Shown here piece after piece: positions 17,960-29,516 of a stretch of 64,000 bases of DNA. Made by a program: the position numbers and the translations under genes. Below the pieces are notes generated by a model. That model searched no databases. It saw nothing but the letters and a program-made list of their open reading frames with translations, and had not been told where the DNA came from. The stretch is from assembly GCA_019800895.1 (NCBI GenBank), contig JAHVKF010000003.1:868001-932000 (forward strand). Reading direction: 5' to 3'. This DNA comes from Halomonas denitrificans. Lineage in GTDB: Bacteria > Pseudomonadota > Gammaproteobacteria > Xanthomonadales > Wenzhouxiangellaceae. Positions within the stretch are counted from its first letter, which is position 1. Every line of letters begins with the position of its first letter.

Positions 17960-18909
17960 TGTCGCTGCTGCTCGAGGCACTCAGGAAATCGGAAAAGCGG
18001 CGGACGACGGGGTCGCCGCCGCCGCTGGGCCTGCCGACCGGTCCCGCGGCCGGGGAGCGGGCATCGGCCCCGCGTTCGCGCCGCCGCGGCCCCTGGCTCG
18101 TCCTCGTGCTCATCTTGCTGGCGCTGCTCTTTGCGGCCGCCTGGTGGGCCGCGGGCCGGCCCGGCTCGGCGGAACTGGCCTCGGCGTGGCGGTCCTGGGC
18201 CGATTCGCCGGCCGCGGCGGACGCTGGCTCGCGCTCGGCCGACGACGACCCCCAACCCGAACTCGAACCGGAGCAGCAGCTGGTCGCCCCGGTGTATCGG
18301 CGTCCGGCCCCGGAACCCGCCGTTGAAACCTCGCCGGAGGTTGCCGCCGCGATCGAGCCTGCGGAGGCGTCGCTCGCGGCCGCGCCGCGGACGCCGGCGG
18401 CAGGCGAAGGGGCCGACGCCGTTCCGGAGCCCGATCCGACGCTGGACGGCGAGCCCACCGCGGCTGCCGGCGTGGAATCCGCAGCGCCGAGCGGCGCCGC
18501 GACTGCGAATCGCCCCGAGCCGCCGGAATCCGCTCTCGACGATGCGGCGGCCGCGCTCGATGCGTCGCCGCGAACGCAGGCAGCGGCTTCGAGCGCGCCG
18601 GCCGAGACAGCGGGTCGCCCGCGGGAGGAGCTCGAGAACGCTCCCGAGGTCGCCGGAAATGCCCCGGCCACGGCGTCGCGAGACGACAGCATTCTGCCGT
18701 GGGAGCTTCCGGCAGGCCTGCGTGCGGAATTCCCCCGGATCGAGGTGGCGGTCCACGTGTTCGCGCCCGATCCGGCCGATCGCTTCGTGCTGGTCGACGG
18801 CGAGCGCTACGGCGAAGGCGATGCCCTGGCGCGCGGCGTGCAGCTCGAGGAAATCAGGCCGCGGGGCATCGTGGTCGGGTACCGCAACTACCGGATCCGG
18901 ATCGAATGA
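17959..18909 (+). CDS. gspB: GspB/ExeB-type secretion assembly protein
   Basis: Partner of GspA in type II secretion secretin assembly. The 316-residue protein begins with the family signature MSLLLEALRKSEKRR, has one membrane helix (about residues 36-57), a long low-complexity Ala/Pro/Glu linker that would span the periplasm, and the C-terminal T2SSB domain (FPRIEVAVHVFAPDPADRFV ... GIVVGYRNYRIRI). The start overlaps the gspA stop, pointing to translational coupling. Confidence 0.9.
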   Translation: MSLLLEALRKSEKRRTTGSPPPLGLPTGPAAGERASAPRSRRRGPWLVLVLILLALLFAAAWWAAGRPGSAELASAWRSWADSPAAADAGSRSADDDPQPELEPEQQLVAPVYRRPAPEPAVETSPEVAAAIEPAEASLAAAPRTPAAGEGADAVPEPDPTLDGEPTAAAGVESAAPSGAATANRPEPPESALDDAAAALDASPRTQAAASSAPAETAGRPREELENAPEVAGNAPATASRDDSILPWELPAGLRAEFPRIEVAVHVFAPDPADRFVLVDGERYGEGDALARGVQLEEIRPRGIVVGYRNYRIRIE

Positions 18910-18988
18910 GCACGGCCCGGCCCCGGATGCCGCGCAATCGGGCGCACTGGCCGGCGGTCGGCGCGGGGCCTCGACCCTGCGGGGGCCG

Positions 18989-19687
18989 GTGAGCGTCGTC
19001 CACCGCACGGAACGGCGTTCGCGCGCCTCGCGCTTTCCCGGCGGCGTGTTCGGGGTTTCGCTGGTCGCATCGCTGATGTGGGGCGTCCACCTGCTCCAGA
19101 TCGGACCGGCGGCGGGCAACTGGCTCGAGTTCTGGGGCTTCTCGCCCGACCAGGTCAGCGCTGCCCTGTCCGGGGGCGAGCAGCGAGACCTGCGCCAGGT
19201 GGGCGCCCTGTTCACCGCGCTGTTCGTGCATGCCAGCGGGCTCCACCTGGTCGGCAACCTGGCCTACCTGTGGGTGTTCGGTATTCCCGTCGAACGTGCG
19301 ATCGGCCACGCGCAGTTCGTGCTCGCGTTCGTGCTCCTCGGCGCCCTGGCCAATTTCTCGGTCGTGCTCGGGAGCCCCGATCTGGGCCGGACCGTGGTCG
19401 GCGCCAGCGGCGGCGTCTCGGCGGTGATCGGTCTGTACCTGGGCCTGTTCCCGACCCGACGGATCGGCCTGTGGCTGCCGCTGGGTGTGTTCCTCCAGTT
19501 CGCGCGGATTCCGGCGCTGCTGGTGATCGGCTCCTGGTTCACGCTCCAGTTGCTCTACTGGGTGTTCGGCCCGCAGTCGGGCGAAGTGGCCTGGTGGACC
19601 CATGTCGCCGGCTTCCTGTCCGGCGTCGCGGTCGCGGGCTTGTTCCGCTTGAGACGCAACCCGCGGCTCGACTCGAAAGAGGATTGA
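18989..19687 (+). CDS. Rhomboid-family intramembrane serine protease
   Basis: A 232-residue polytopic protein with the rhomboid catalytic dyad: serine in GASGGVSA and histidine in the last helix (WWTHVAGFLSG), plus the HLVGN motif of helix 2. It would cleave membrane-anchored substrates within the bilayer; no substrate can be named. The start is not certain. GTG at 18989 gives the first helix (FGVSLVASLMWGVHLL) intact, whereas the first ATG (19076) lies inside that helix. The GTG overlaps the stop of a 28-codon ORF (18906-18992) by GTGA; that small frame begins at the end of gspB and may couple translation or be chance. DUF1820 follows four bases later. Confidence 0.88.
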   Translation: MSVVHRTERRSRASRFPGGVFGVSLVASLMWGVHLLQIGPAAGNWLEFWGFSPDQVSAALSGGEQRDLRQVGALFTALFVHASGLHLVGNLAYLWVFGIPVERAIGHAQFVLAFVLLGALANFSVVLGSPDLGRTVVGASGGVSAVIGLYLGLFPTRRIGLWLPLGVFLQFARIPALLVIGSWFTLQLLYWVFGPQSGEVAWWTHVAGFLSGVAVAGLFRLRRNPRLDSKED

Positions 19688-19691
19688 ATCG

Positions 19692-20003
19692 ATGTACAAG
19701 ATCGTGTTCCTGAACCGGGGCCAGGTCTACGAGCTGTTCGCCGAGGCCGTCGAGTCCAGCCACCTGGTCGGCTTCGTGACCGTGACGAAGCTGTTGTTCG
19801 ACACCGAGACCGGGGTCGTCATCGATCCGACCGAGGAACGGATGCGTCGCGAGTTCGCCGACACGGAGCAGCTGCTGCTGCCGATGCAGTCGGTGATCCG
19901 GATCGAGAAGGTGAAGAAGCGCGGGGCCAGCGTGATCCGCGACCGGACCAGCGGCGAGAAGGTCACGCCGCTGCCGGTCGACGGTCCCGGACGCAAGCGC
20001 TAG
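19692..20003 (+). CDS. DUF1820 family protein
   Basis: A 103-residue soluble protein starting MYKIVFLNRGQVYELFAEAV, with the conserved GFVTVTKLLFD and ESEE/EERMRREFADTEQL segments and a basic tail (VKKRGASVIRD ... GPGRKR). It matches the DUF1820 family as I remember it, found in gammaproteobacteria and of unknown function. It is closely linked to the rhomboid gene (gap of four bases), so both are probably made from one transcript. Confidence 0.8.
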   Translation: MYKIVFLNRGQVYELFAEAVESSHLVGFVTVTKLLFDTETGVVIDPTEERMRREFADTEQLLLPMQSVIRIEKVKKRGASVIRDRTSGEKVTPLPVDGPGRKR

Positions 20004-20224
20004 GCCCGGACGGCGCCGCCGGCGCGGAACTGGTCGGGGCAGGGCGGTTGTGGTAGCTTTCCCGGCGCGCCCGCAGCCGCTTCATCCGGTCGCTCCGGAC
20101 CCCGGATCCCGCAGGCGCCGGGCCGATGCAGGCCCCGGAATCGCGGTCCACACCACGACCGGCACAACGACAACGACGAAACGACAATCACGATGATCCG
20201 CACAACCACGGGGAGCCTTCCGCA

Positions 20225-21805
<1,581 letters not shown>

Positions 21806-21827
21806 TCGACGTCGGGAGCCGGCCCGT

Positions 21828-23000
21828 TCAGCGCCGGATCCAGCGAGCCGGGTCGACCGGCTCGCCGTCACGACGCAGCTGGAAATAGAGTCCGGCGCGC
21901 GTCTCGCCGCCGGAGCTGCCGGCCAGGGCCACGACCTGGCCGGGTTCGACCCAGTCGCCGACGTCGGCCAGCAGCGCCTGGTTGTGGCCGTAGAGGCTCA
22001 TCCAGCCGTCGCCGTGATCGACGATCAGCATCATCCCGTAGCCCCTCAACCAGTCCGCGTAGGCGACCCGGCCGTAGGCGACGGCGCGCACTTCGTCCCC
22101 GGTCTCCGCCTCGATCAGCCAGCCCTGCCAGGTCGACTCGGCATTGCGGGCGTCGCTGAACGCGGCGCGCACTCGGCCCGGCACTGGCATCGGCAGGGTC
22201 CCGCGCAGGTCGGCGAAGGGGGGTGCGGCCAGTTCTGGCGGGATATCGGCAAGGGCGCCGGCCAGGCGGTCGAGCAGCGTTTCGAGTTCGGCGGCCGCGG
22301 TGCGGCGTTCAGCGAGGCGGGCTTCGTCGGTGCGGATCCGTTCGCGCAGTTCGGCCAGGGCGATCTCGCGCTCTTCGCGGGCGGAGCGCTGGGCGGCCAG
22401 CGAGGCCTGTTGCCGCTCGACCAGAGCGGCCAGGTCCCGTTCCCGCTCGCGACGCGCGTCGAGCACGGCGTCGAGGTCGCGCCGGCTGGCGATCAGGGCG
22501 TCGACCAGTTCCGCGCGGGCCCGTCCGAGGTAGCCGTGCATGGCCAGCTGGCGGCTGATCCGGTTGGGGTCCTCGGCGTTGAGCAGCGTGCGCAGGCGCG
22601 ATCGTGAACCCAGCCGGTACGCCGCCTGCAGCTGGGCGGCCAGCCGCTCGCGCTGCTCCTCGATGCGCAGCTGCAGTTCTTCGGCGCGGTCCTGCAGCTC
22701 GGCCACGGCGGCGCGGGCCTCGCTCAGTTCGGATTCGGTTTCGCGCAGGTCGCGGGCCAGGGCGGCGAGTTCGCGTTCGGACGCGGCCAGGGCGTCCTGC
22801 TCATCGGCAGCGACCGAGCGCTGTTGCTCGAGCGTTTCGCGGATCGCCTCGATCTCGGCGCGCAGTTCGGCCAGTTCGGTCTCGATCTCGGATGCTTCGC
22901 GCTGCGAGACCTGGGCCGGCGCCGGGGGAGCGACGACGAGTGCACCGACGACGAGTGCACTGAACGCCGCCGCTCGCAGCTGGCACTCCTTGCGCTTCAT
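21828..23000 (-). CDS. envC: EnvC-like murein hydrolase activator
   Basis: Periplasmic activator of cell-division amidases. The 390-residue protein has a signal peptide (about residues 1-30, ending PPAPAQ), a long coiled coil (about 35-250, rich in Glu, Arg, Leu and Ala), and a C-terminal LytM/M23-like domain. In that domain the metal ligands are largely lost: the sequence is DHGDGWMSLYGHN and GLYFQLRRDG where active peptidases have an HxH, which is the mark of EnvC-type activators. The start overlaps the gpmI stop by four bases (ATGA), the same order as in E. coli (gpmI-envC). Confidence 0.93.
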   Translation of the reverse strand: MKRKECQLRAAAFSALVVGALVVAPPAPAQVSQREASEIETELAELRAEIEAIRETLEQQRSVAADEQDALAASERELAALARDLRETESELSEARAAVAELQDRAEELQLRIEEQRERLAAQLQAAYRLGSRSRLRTLLNAEDPNRISRQLAMHGYLGRARAELVDALIASRRDLDAVLDARRERERDLAALVERQQASLAAQRSAREEREIALAELRERIRTDEARLAERRTAAAELETLLDRLAGALADIPPELAAPPFADLRGTLPMPVPGRVRAAFSDARNAESTWQGWLIEAETGDEVRAVAYGRVAYADWLRGYGMMLIVDHGDGWMSLYGHNQALLADVGDWVEPGQVVALAGSSGGETRAGLYFQLRRDGEPVDPARWIRR

Positions 23001-24520
23001 TCCTCCGGATGAACCAGGGCTCGGCCGGTCATTTCGCCGGGTACCGCGAGCCCGAGGAGCGTCAGCATCGTCGGCGCGATGTCGCGCAGGCTGCCGACGG
23101 CCTCGACCGTGGCGGCCCGCCCATGGAACACCAGCGGTACGGGATTGGTCGTGTGCGCCGTATGTGTCTGGCCCGTCTCGGGATCGAGCATCTGCTCGAC
23201 GTTGCCGTGATCGGCGGTGACCAGGAGTTCGCCGCCGGCCTCGTCGACGGCACTCACCACCCGCCCGAGCAGGCGATCGACCGCCTCGGCGGCCTGCACC
23301 GCGGCTTCGAAGATGCCGCTGTGGCCGACCATGTCCGGGTTCGCCACGTTGCAGATGATGACGTCGTGGTCGCCTGCACCGATGGCGGCGACCAGGCGAT
23401 CGGTCAGTTCCGGCGCGCTCATTTCCGGCTTCAGGTCGTAGGTGGCGACGTCGGGGGAGGGGATCAGGACCCGGTCCTCGCCGTCGAACACCTGTTCCTC
23501 GCCGCCGTTGAAGAAGTAGGTGACGTGCGCGTACTTCTCGGTCTCGGCGATCCGCAGTTGCCTCAGGCCGGCCCGGGCCAGTTCACCGCCGAGCAGGTGG
23601 TCCATGCGGGTCGGCGGAAAGGCGACCTCGGCCGGCAGCCCGTCGATGTAGGCGGTCATCGTCGTCAGTACGGAAAGCGCAGGTCGGCGGGCCTCGAAGC
23701 CGTCGAACGCGGGATCGACCAGGGCCTGGCAGAACTGCCGGGCGCGGTCGGCGCGGAAGTTGAAGAAGATCACCGCGTCGCCGTCTTCGATCGGTACGCC
23801 GTCGCCGATCAGCGTGGGCTGGACGAACTCGTCGTTCTCGTCGCGTGCGTACGCGGCCTCGAGCGCATCGGACGGCCGCTCGGAACGTAGCTCGGAGCGT
23901 GCGTCGACGATCGCGTCCCAGGCCCGCCGGACCCGGTCCCAGCGGTTGTCGCGATCCATCGCGAAGTAGCGTCCGCCGACCGTGGCGACCCGGGCCCGAT
24001 CGATGGCGCCGACCTCGCGTTCCAGCGCCTCGAGCGACGGGGCGGCCGAGCGAGGCGGCATGTCGCGGCCGTCGAGGATGGCGTGCACGGCGATCGGCCC
24101 GGGGTGAAGTTCGGCGGCCATCCGGAGCGTCGCGAACAGGTGATCTTCGTGGCTGTGCACGCCGCCCGGCGAGAGCAGACCGATCAGGTGCAGCGTGCGG
24201 TCGCCGGATTCGGTCATCGCCTTCTTCAGCGCCGCGTTTTCGGTCAACTCGCCGTCCTCGATCGCCTTCGTGATCCGGGTGAAGTCCTGGTAGACGATCC
24301 GACCGGCGCCGATGTTCATGTGGCCGACCTCGGAATTTCCCATCTGGCCGGCGGGCAACCCGACCGCCTCGCCGGACGTTTCGAGCAGGGCGTGCGGATC
24401 GTCGGCCCAGAGGCGGTCCCAGTTCGGGGTGTCGGCGGTGCTGATCGCGTTGTCGGCGGCGGCTTCGCGAATGCCCCAGCCGTCGAGGATGAGCAGCAGC
24501 AATGGAGTTCGGGCGGTCAT
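22997..24520 (-). CDS. gpmI: 2,3-bisphosphoglycerate-independent phosphoglycerate mutase
   Basis: Glycolytic/gluconeogenic enzyme that interconverts 3- and 2-phosphoglycerate through a phosphoserine and two manganese ions. The 507-residue product starts PLLLLILDGWGIREA, has the nucleophile serine in MGNSEVGHMNIGAGR, and metal-binding motifs HAILDGRDMPPRS, FFNFRADRARQ, CNVANPDMVGHSG and VTADHGNVEQM. I place the start at MTARTPLLLLILD; the longer reading upstream is not conserved. It is cotranscribed with envC and diverges from the rhodanese gene. Confidence 0.97.
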   Translation of the reverse strand: MTARTPLLLLILDGWGIREAAADNAISTADTPNWDRLWADDPHALLETSGEAVGLPAGQMGNSEVGHMNIGAGRIVYQDFTRITKAIEDGELTENAALKKAMTESGDRTLHLIGLLSPGGVHSHEDHLFATLRMAAELHPGPIAVHAILDGRDMPPRSAAPSLEALEREVGAIDRARVATVGGRYFAMDRDNRWDRVRRAWDAIVDARSELRSERPSDALEAAYARDENDEFVQPTLIGDGVPIEDGDAVIFFNFRADRARQFCQALVDPAFDGFEARRPALSVLTTMTAYIDGLPAEVAFPPTRMDHLLGGELARAGLRQLRIAETEKYAHVTYFFNGGEEQVFDGEDRVLIPSPDVATYDLKPEMSAPELTDRLVAAIGAGDHDVIICNVANPDMVGHSGIFEAAVQAAEAVDRLLGRVVSAVDEAGGELLVTADHGNVEQMLDPETGQTHTAHTTNPVPLVFHGRAATVEAVGSLRDIAPTMLTLLGLAVPGEMTGRALVHPEE

Positions 24521-24671
24521 TTCGTTGGGCGTCTCGCTACGGTATCGGTCGGCGTTCGGGTCCGGTTCCTCCCGGCGTGCGGCCGGGCTCCCTCCAGCGC
24601 TGATCCGGCCCCGCTTCGGCGCCCGGTCGCGGGAGACACCGCGGTGTCGGCCCGGAGTCCCGAATCCGGGA

Positions 24672-24737
24672 ATTATCCCACACGCCCCGAAGGGAAGGCG
24701 GCGCGCTCCAGCAGGGCCGGCGGGAATGCGGGATAAT
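24672..24737. promoter_or_regulatory. Divergent GGGATAAT elements between gpmI and the rhodanese gene
   Basis: GGGATAAT occurs on the minus strand (24679-24672) and on the plus strand (24730-24737), each a good extended -10-like match facing its gene. No convincing -35 is seen for either. They suggest back-to-back promoters in the 250-bp divergent gap. Confidence 0.35.
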
Positions 24738-24770
24738 GGCGGTTTGCACGGAACGACCCGTAGAGAATCC

Positions 24771-25343
24771 ATGGAACAGGTCCTGACCTTCATCGGAAAC
24801 CACCCGGTGCTGACCGGCGCGTTCGCGGTTGTGCTGGCCGCGCTGATTGCCAGCGAAATGGGCCGGATGGCCCGCCGCTGGAAAGAGCTCGATACGCACC
24901 AGACCATCCTGCTGATGAACCGGGAGGATCCGCTGATCCTCGACGTTTCGAGCAGCAAGGACTATGCGGAGGGGCACATCCTCAACGCCGAGAACGTCAC
25001 GCCGTCGCGACTCGAGGCGGGCAACCAGAAGCTCATGAAATACAGGGACCGCCCGGTCCTGCTCTACTGCAAGAACGGCCAGGTCTCGCCGCAGATGGCC
25101 TCGCGCCTGACCAAGCTCGGGTTCGAGCAGGTCCACGTGCTCAAGGGCGGTCTCGCCCAGTGGCGCTCCGACAACCAGCCGGTGACGCGCGGCAAGGGCC
25201 GGTCCAAGCCGAAGTCCACGGGCCGCAAGGCGGGCAAGGCAGACGGCGGGAAGGGCACGGACGCGAAGCGCGGGACCGATCCCGGTGCCGACGAGTCGAA
25301 TCGCGCCGCGGACAGCGCGCGAGACAGCGCCCGCAGCGATTGA
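24771..25343 (+). CDS. yibN: Membrane-anchored rhodanese-domain protein (YibN-like)
   Basis: Single-domain sulfurtransferase-like protein. The 190-residue product has an N-terminal membrane helix (about residues 13-32), a rhodanese domain (REDPLILDVSSSKDYAEGHI) with the active-site cysteine in LLYCKNGQVS and the closing VLKGGLAQW, and then a 55-residue tail rich in Lys, Arg, Gly and Asp with no visible fold. The order rhodanese-secB-gpsA matches E. coli yibN-(grxC)-secB-gpsA; grxC is missing here. Confidence 0.9.
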   Translation: MEQVLTFIGNHPVLTGAFAVVLAALIASEMGRMARRWKELDTHQTILLMNREDPLILDVSSSKDYAEGHILNAENVTPSRLEAGNQKLMKYRDRPVLLYCKNGQVSPQMASRLTKLGFEQVHVLKGGLAQWRSDNQPVTRGKGRSKPKSTGRKAGKADGGKGTDAKRGTDPGADESNRAADSARDSARSD

Positions 25344-25425
25344 TTCGACGGGCCGCAGCGCCCGCGAGCCGGCACGACCGCCGGGCCACGAACTTTCAAC
25401 AGACACTCTCGAGGAACCGACAGAC

Positions 25426-25920
25426 ATGGCAGACGAACAGATCGATACCGCCGCAGGCGGCGAAACCCAGCAGCAGGCCCAGATGGCCGTCCAGCACGTG
25501 TTCCTGAAGGACGCCTCGTTCGAGGCGCCGGGCGCCATGGGCATGGAGAATGCCGAAGGCCAGCCCGACATGAACCTGAACCTCGCGCAGCGGGTCAACC
25601 AGCTCGGCGACGACCGCTACGAAGTGGTGCTGACCGTGACCGTGACGGCGAAGCAGGGCGAGAAGACCGCGTTCATCGCCGAAGTGCATTACTCGGGCGT
25701 GTTCCAGTTCGCCGGCTTCAGCGAGCAGCAGCTGCCCTACGTGATCAACGTGATGTGCCCGAACGTGCTGTTCCCCTATGCCCGCACGCAGGTCGGCACC
25801 CTGATCGCCGCCGGCGGCTTCGTCGCGCCGCCGCTGCAGCCGATCAACTTCGAGGCCATCTACGCCCAGCGCGTCCAGCAGCAGCAGTCGGAGCAGGCGC
25901 CGAACGGCGCGGCCGAGTGA
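25426..25920 (+). CDS. secB: Protein-export chaperone SecB
   Basis: Tetrameric cytosolic chaperone that holds preproteins unfolded for SecA. The 164-residue sequence shows VQHVFLKDASFEAP, NLAQRVNQLGDDRYEVVLTV, the FIAEVHYSGVFQF strand and NVLFPYARTQVGTLIAAGGF, ending with the APPLQPINFEAIY segment that contacts SecA. Start after GAGGAACC about five bases upstream. gpsA follows by 19 bases. Confidence 0.97.
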   Translation: MADEQIDTAAGGETQQQAQMAVQHVFLKDASFEAPGAMGMENAEGQPDMNLNLAQRVNQLGDDRYEVVLTVTVTAKQGEKTAFIAEVHYSGVFQFAGFSEQQLPYVINVMCPNVLFPYARTQVGTLIAAGGFVAPPLQPINFEAIYAQRVQQQQSEQAPNGAAE

Positions 25921-25939
25921 TGACGACGGGAGTCGTGCG

Positions 25940-26953
25940 GTGAGCGAGTCGGAGCGTCGCACCGTTGCGGTGCTCGGCGCGGGCTCCTGGGGGACCGCGC
26001 TGGCCATCCAGCTGGCCCGGGTCGGCCACGAGGTCCGGCTCTGGGCGCGCGATCGCGACCACGTCGCGGCGATGCGCAGCGACCGCTGCAACGCCCGCTA
26101 CCTGCCCGGCGTCGAACTGGACGCCTCGATTCGCCCCGTGGCAGGCGTCGACGAGGCGCTCGAGGGCGCCGAGCGGATTCTCGTGGTCACGCCCAGCCAC
26201 GCGTTCGCCGAGAGCCTCGAGGCCGTCGCGTCCGCGGTCCGCGAGGACACGGGTCTGGCCTGGGCCACGAAGGGCTTCGAGCCCGGGACCGGCCGCCTGC
26301 TCAGCGAGCTGGCGGTGGAGCGGCTCGGCGACGGCGTTCCCCTGGCCGCCGTGTCGGGTCCGTCCTTCGCCGGTGAAGTCGCACGCGGACTGCCCACGGC
26401 GGTGACCGTCGGCGCCTCGACACCGGAATTCGGCCGCGACTGGGCCGCGCTGCTGCACGGCTCGAGCTTCCGCGCCTATTACACCGCCGACCTGGTCGGC
26501 GCCCAGCTGGGCGGGGCGGTCAAGAACGTGCTGGCCATCGCCTGCGGCATGGCCGACGGGCTGGGTCTCGGCAACAACACGCGGGCGGCATTGATCACGC
26601 GCGGCCTGGCCGAGCTGATGCGCCTCGGCGAAGCGCTCGGCTGTCGCACCCGGACCCTGATGGGTCTGGCCGGCATGGGAGACCTGGTGTTGACCTGTAC
26701 CGGGGATGCCTCGCGCAACCGGCGCTTCGGGTTGGCGCTGGGCAAGGGCGCGACCGCCGACGAGGCCCGGGCCGAGATCGGCCAGGTGGTCGAAGGCGTG
26801 GGCGCCGCCGAGGAGGTCATGCGTGCGGCCGAACGCGCCGGGGTCGAGATGCCGATCTCCGAGCAGGTTCACGGCATCCTGTTCAAGGGCTGGAACGCGG
26901 CCAAGGGCGTACGCGTGCTGATGGAGCGCGAGCCGAAGGCCGAAACCGATTGA
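25940..26953 (+). CDS. gpsA: Glycerol-3-phosphate dehydrogenase [NAD(P)+]
   Basis: Reduces dihydroxyacetone phosphate to sn-glycerol 3-phosphate for phospholipid synthesis. 337 residues; GAGSWGTALA nucleotide motif near residue 12, VSGPSFAGEVARGLPTAV, catalytic lysine in GAVKNVLAIACGM, and LAGMGDLVLTCTG. The start is GTG, after GGGAG nine bases upstream. The secB-gpsA linkage is conserved in gammaproteobacteria. Confidence 0.97.
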   Translation: MSESERRTVAVLGAGSWGTALAIQLARVGHEVRLWARDRDHVAAMRSDRCNARYLPGVELDASIRPVAGVDEALEGAERILVVTPSHAFAESLEAVASAVREDTGLAWATKGFEPGTGRLLSELAVERLGDGVPLAAVSGPSFAGEVARGLPTAVTVGASTPEFGRDWAALLHGSSFRAYYTADLVGAQLGGAVKNVLAIACGMADGLGLGNNTRAALITRGLAELMRLGEALGCRTRTLMGLAGMGDLVLTCTGDASRNRRFGLALGKGATADEARAEIGQVVEGVGAAEEVMRAAERAGVEMPISEQVHGILFKGWNAAKGVRVLMEREPKAETD

Positions 26954-27049
26954 ACCCGCGCGTGCGGTGGCCTCGACGGATTCAGGTCGACGCATCCGAG
27001 GGATCGCATTCATCAGAAACGTCAGGACAGCGGTAACCCAGGAGGGTCG

Positions 27050-28174
27050 ATGGAAACGCTGGATTACAACGAGCTGGCCGTGCCGGGCGTGCGCCAGCTC
27101 AAGCCGTACACGCCGGGCAAGCCGATCGAGGAACTGGAGCGCGAGTACGGCGTGTCCGACTCGATCAAGCTGGCGTCCAACGAGAATCCCCTCGGCGCGA
27201 GTCCGCGGGCGCTCGAGGCCGTGCGCGAGGCGATCGACGACCTGTGGTTGTACCCGGATGCCAACGGCTTCCACCTGAAGGCCGCCCTGGCCGAGAAGCA
27301 CGGCGTCGACCCGGCCTGCATCACCCTGGGCAACGGTTCGAACGACGTGCTCGTGTTCCTGGCCCAGGCCTTTCTGGCGCCGGGCCTGAAGGCGGTGTTT
27401 TCGCAGTACTGCTTCGCGGTCTATCCCATCGCGACCCAGATGGTCGGCGCCGAAGCCTCGGTCGCACCGGCGCTGCCCGCCGATCATCCGATGGCGCTGG
27501 GCCACGACCTGCGCGCGATGTACCAGCGCATCGACGCCGACACGCGGCTGGTGTTCCTGGCCAATCCGAACAATCCGACCGGCACCTGGCTTTCCGGCGA
27601 GAGGATCCGGGAATTCCTGGCCTCGCTGCCGGGGCACGTGATCTGCGTCGTCGACGAGGCCTACACGGAATACGCGGAGTCCGACGAACTGGGCGATGCC
27701 TCGACCTGGCTGGAGCAGTTCCCCAACCTGGTCGTCACCCGGACCTTCTCGAAGGCCTACGGGCTGGCCGGCCTGCGCGTCGGCTACGCGCTGTCGAACC
27801 CGGGCGTGGCCGACCTGCTGAACCGCGTCCGGCCGGCGTTCAACGTCAACTCCCTGGCCCTGGCCGCCGCCCGGGCCGCGCTCGGCGATCACGCCTTCAT
27901 CGAGCGATCGCGGACCCTGAACGCCGCCGGCCTGGTTCAGCTCCGCGAAGGCCTGGAGGCGCTGGACGTCGCCGTGGTGCCGTCGGCGGCCAACTTCGTC
28001 CTGGCCCGCTTCGATCGCCCGGGCGCCGAGCTCAACGAGGCGCTGCTGCGCCGCGGCATCATCGTCCGTCCGGTCGGCAACTACGGGCTCGACGACTACC
28101 TGCGCATCACCGTCGGCACGGAAGCGCAGAATCGCCGGCTGCTCGACGCGCTCGGCGACATCCTCGGGGACTGA
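27050..28174 (+). CDS. hisC: Histidinol-phosphate / aromatic aminotransferase
   Basis: PLP aminotransferase of class I/II, HisC family: interconverts histidinol phosphate and imidazole acetol phosphate, with many members also making phenylalanine and tyrosine. 374 residues; IKLASNENPLGASP, FLANPNNPTGTWL, DEAYTEY and the PLP lysine in FSKAYGLAGLRVGYA. No other his genes are near; it is directly followed (4 bases) by aroA, as in pseudomonads where hisC-tyrA-aroA-cmk form one block. That context suggests a role in aromatic amino-acid synthesis, though tyrA is absent here. A GGAGG ribosome site precedes the ATG. Confidence 0.92.
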   Translation: METLDYNELAVPGVRQLKPYTPGKPIEELEREYGVSDSIKLASNENPLGASPRALEAVREAIDDLWLYPDANGFHLKAALAEKHGVDPACITLGNGSNDVLVFLAQAFLAPGLKAVFSQYCFAVYPIATQMVGAEASVAPALPADHPMALGHDLRAMYQRIDADTRLVFLANPNNPTGTWLSGERIREFLASLPGHVICVVDEAYTEYAESDELGDASTWLEQFPNLVVTRTFSKAYGLAGLRVGYALSNPGVADLLNRVRPAFNVNSLALAAARAALGDHAFIERSRTLNAAGLVQLREGLEALDVAVVPSAANFVLARFDRPGAELNEALLRRGIIVRPVGNYGLDDYLRITVGTEAQNRRLLDALGDILGD

Positions 28175-28178
28175 CCCA

Positions 28179-29512
<1,334 letters not shown>

Positions 29513-29516
<4 letters not shown>

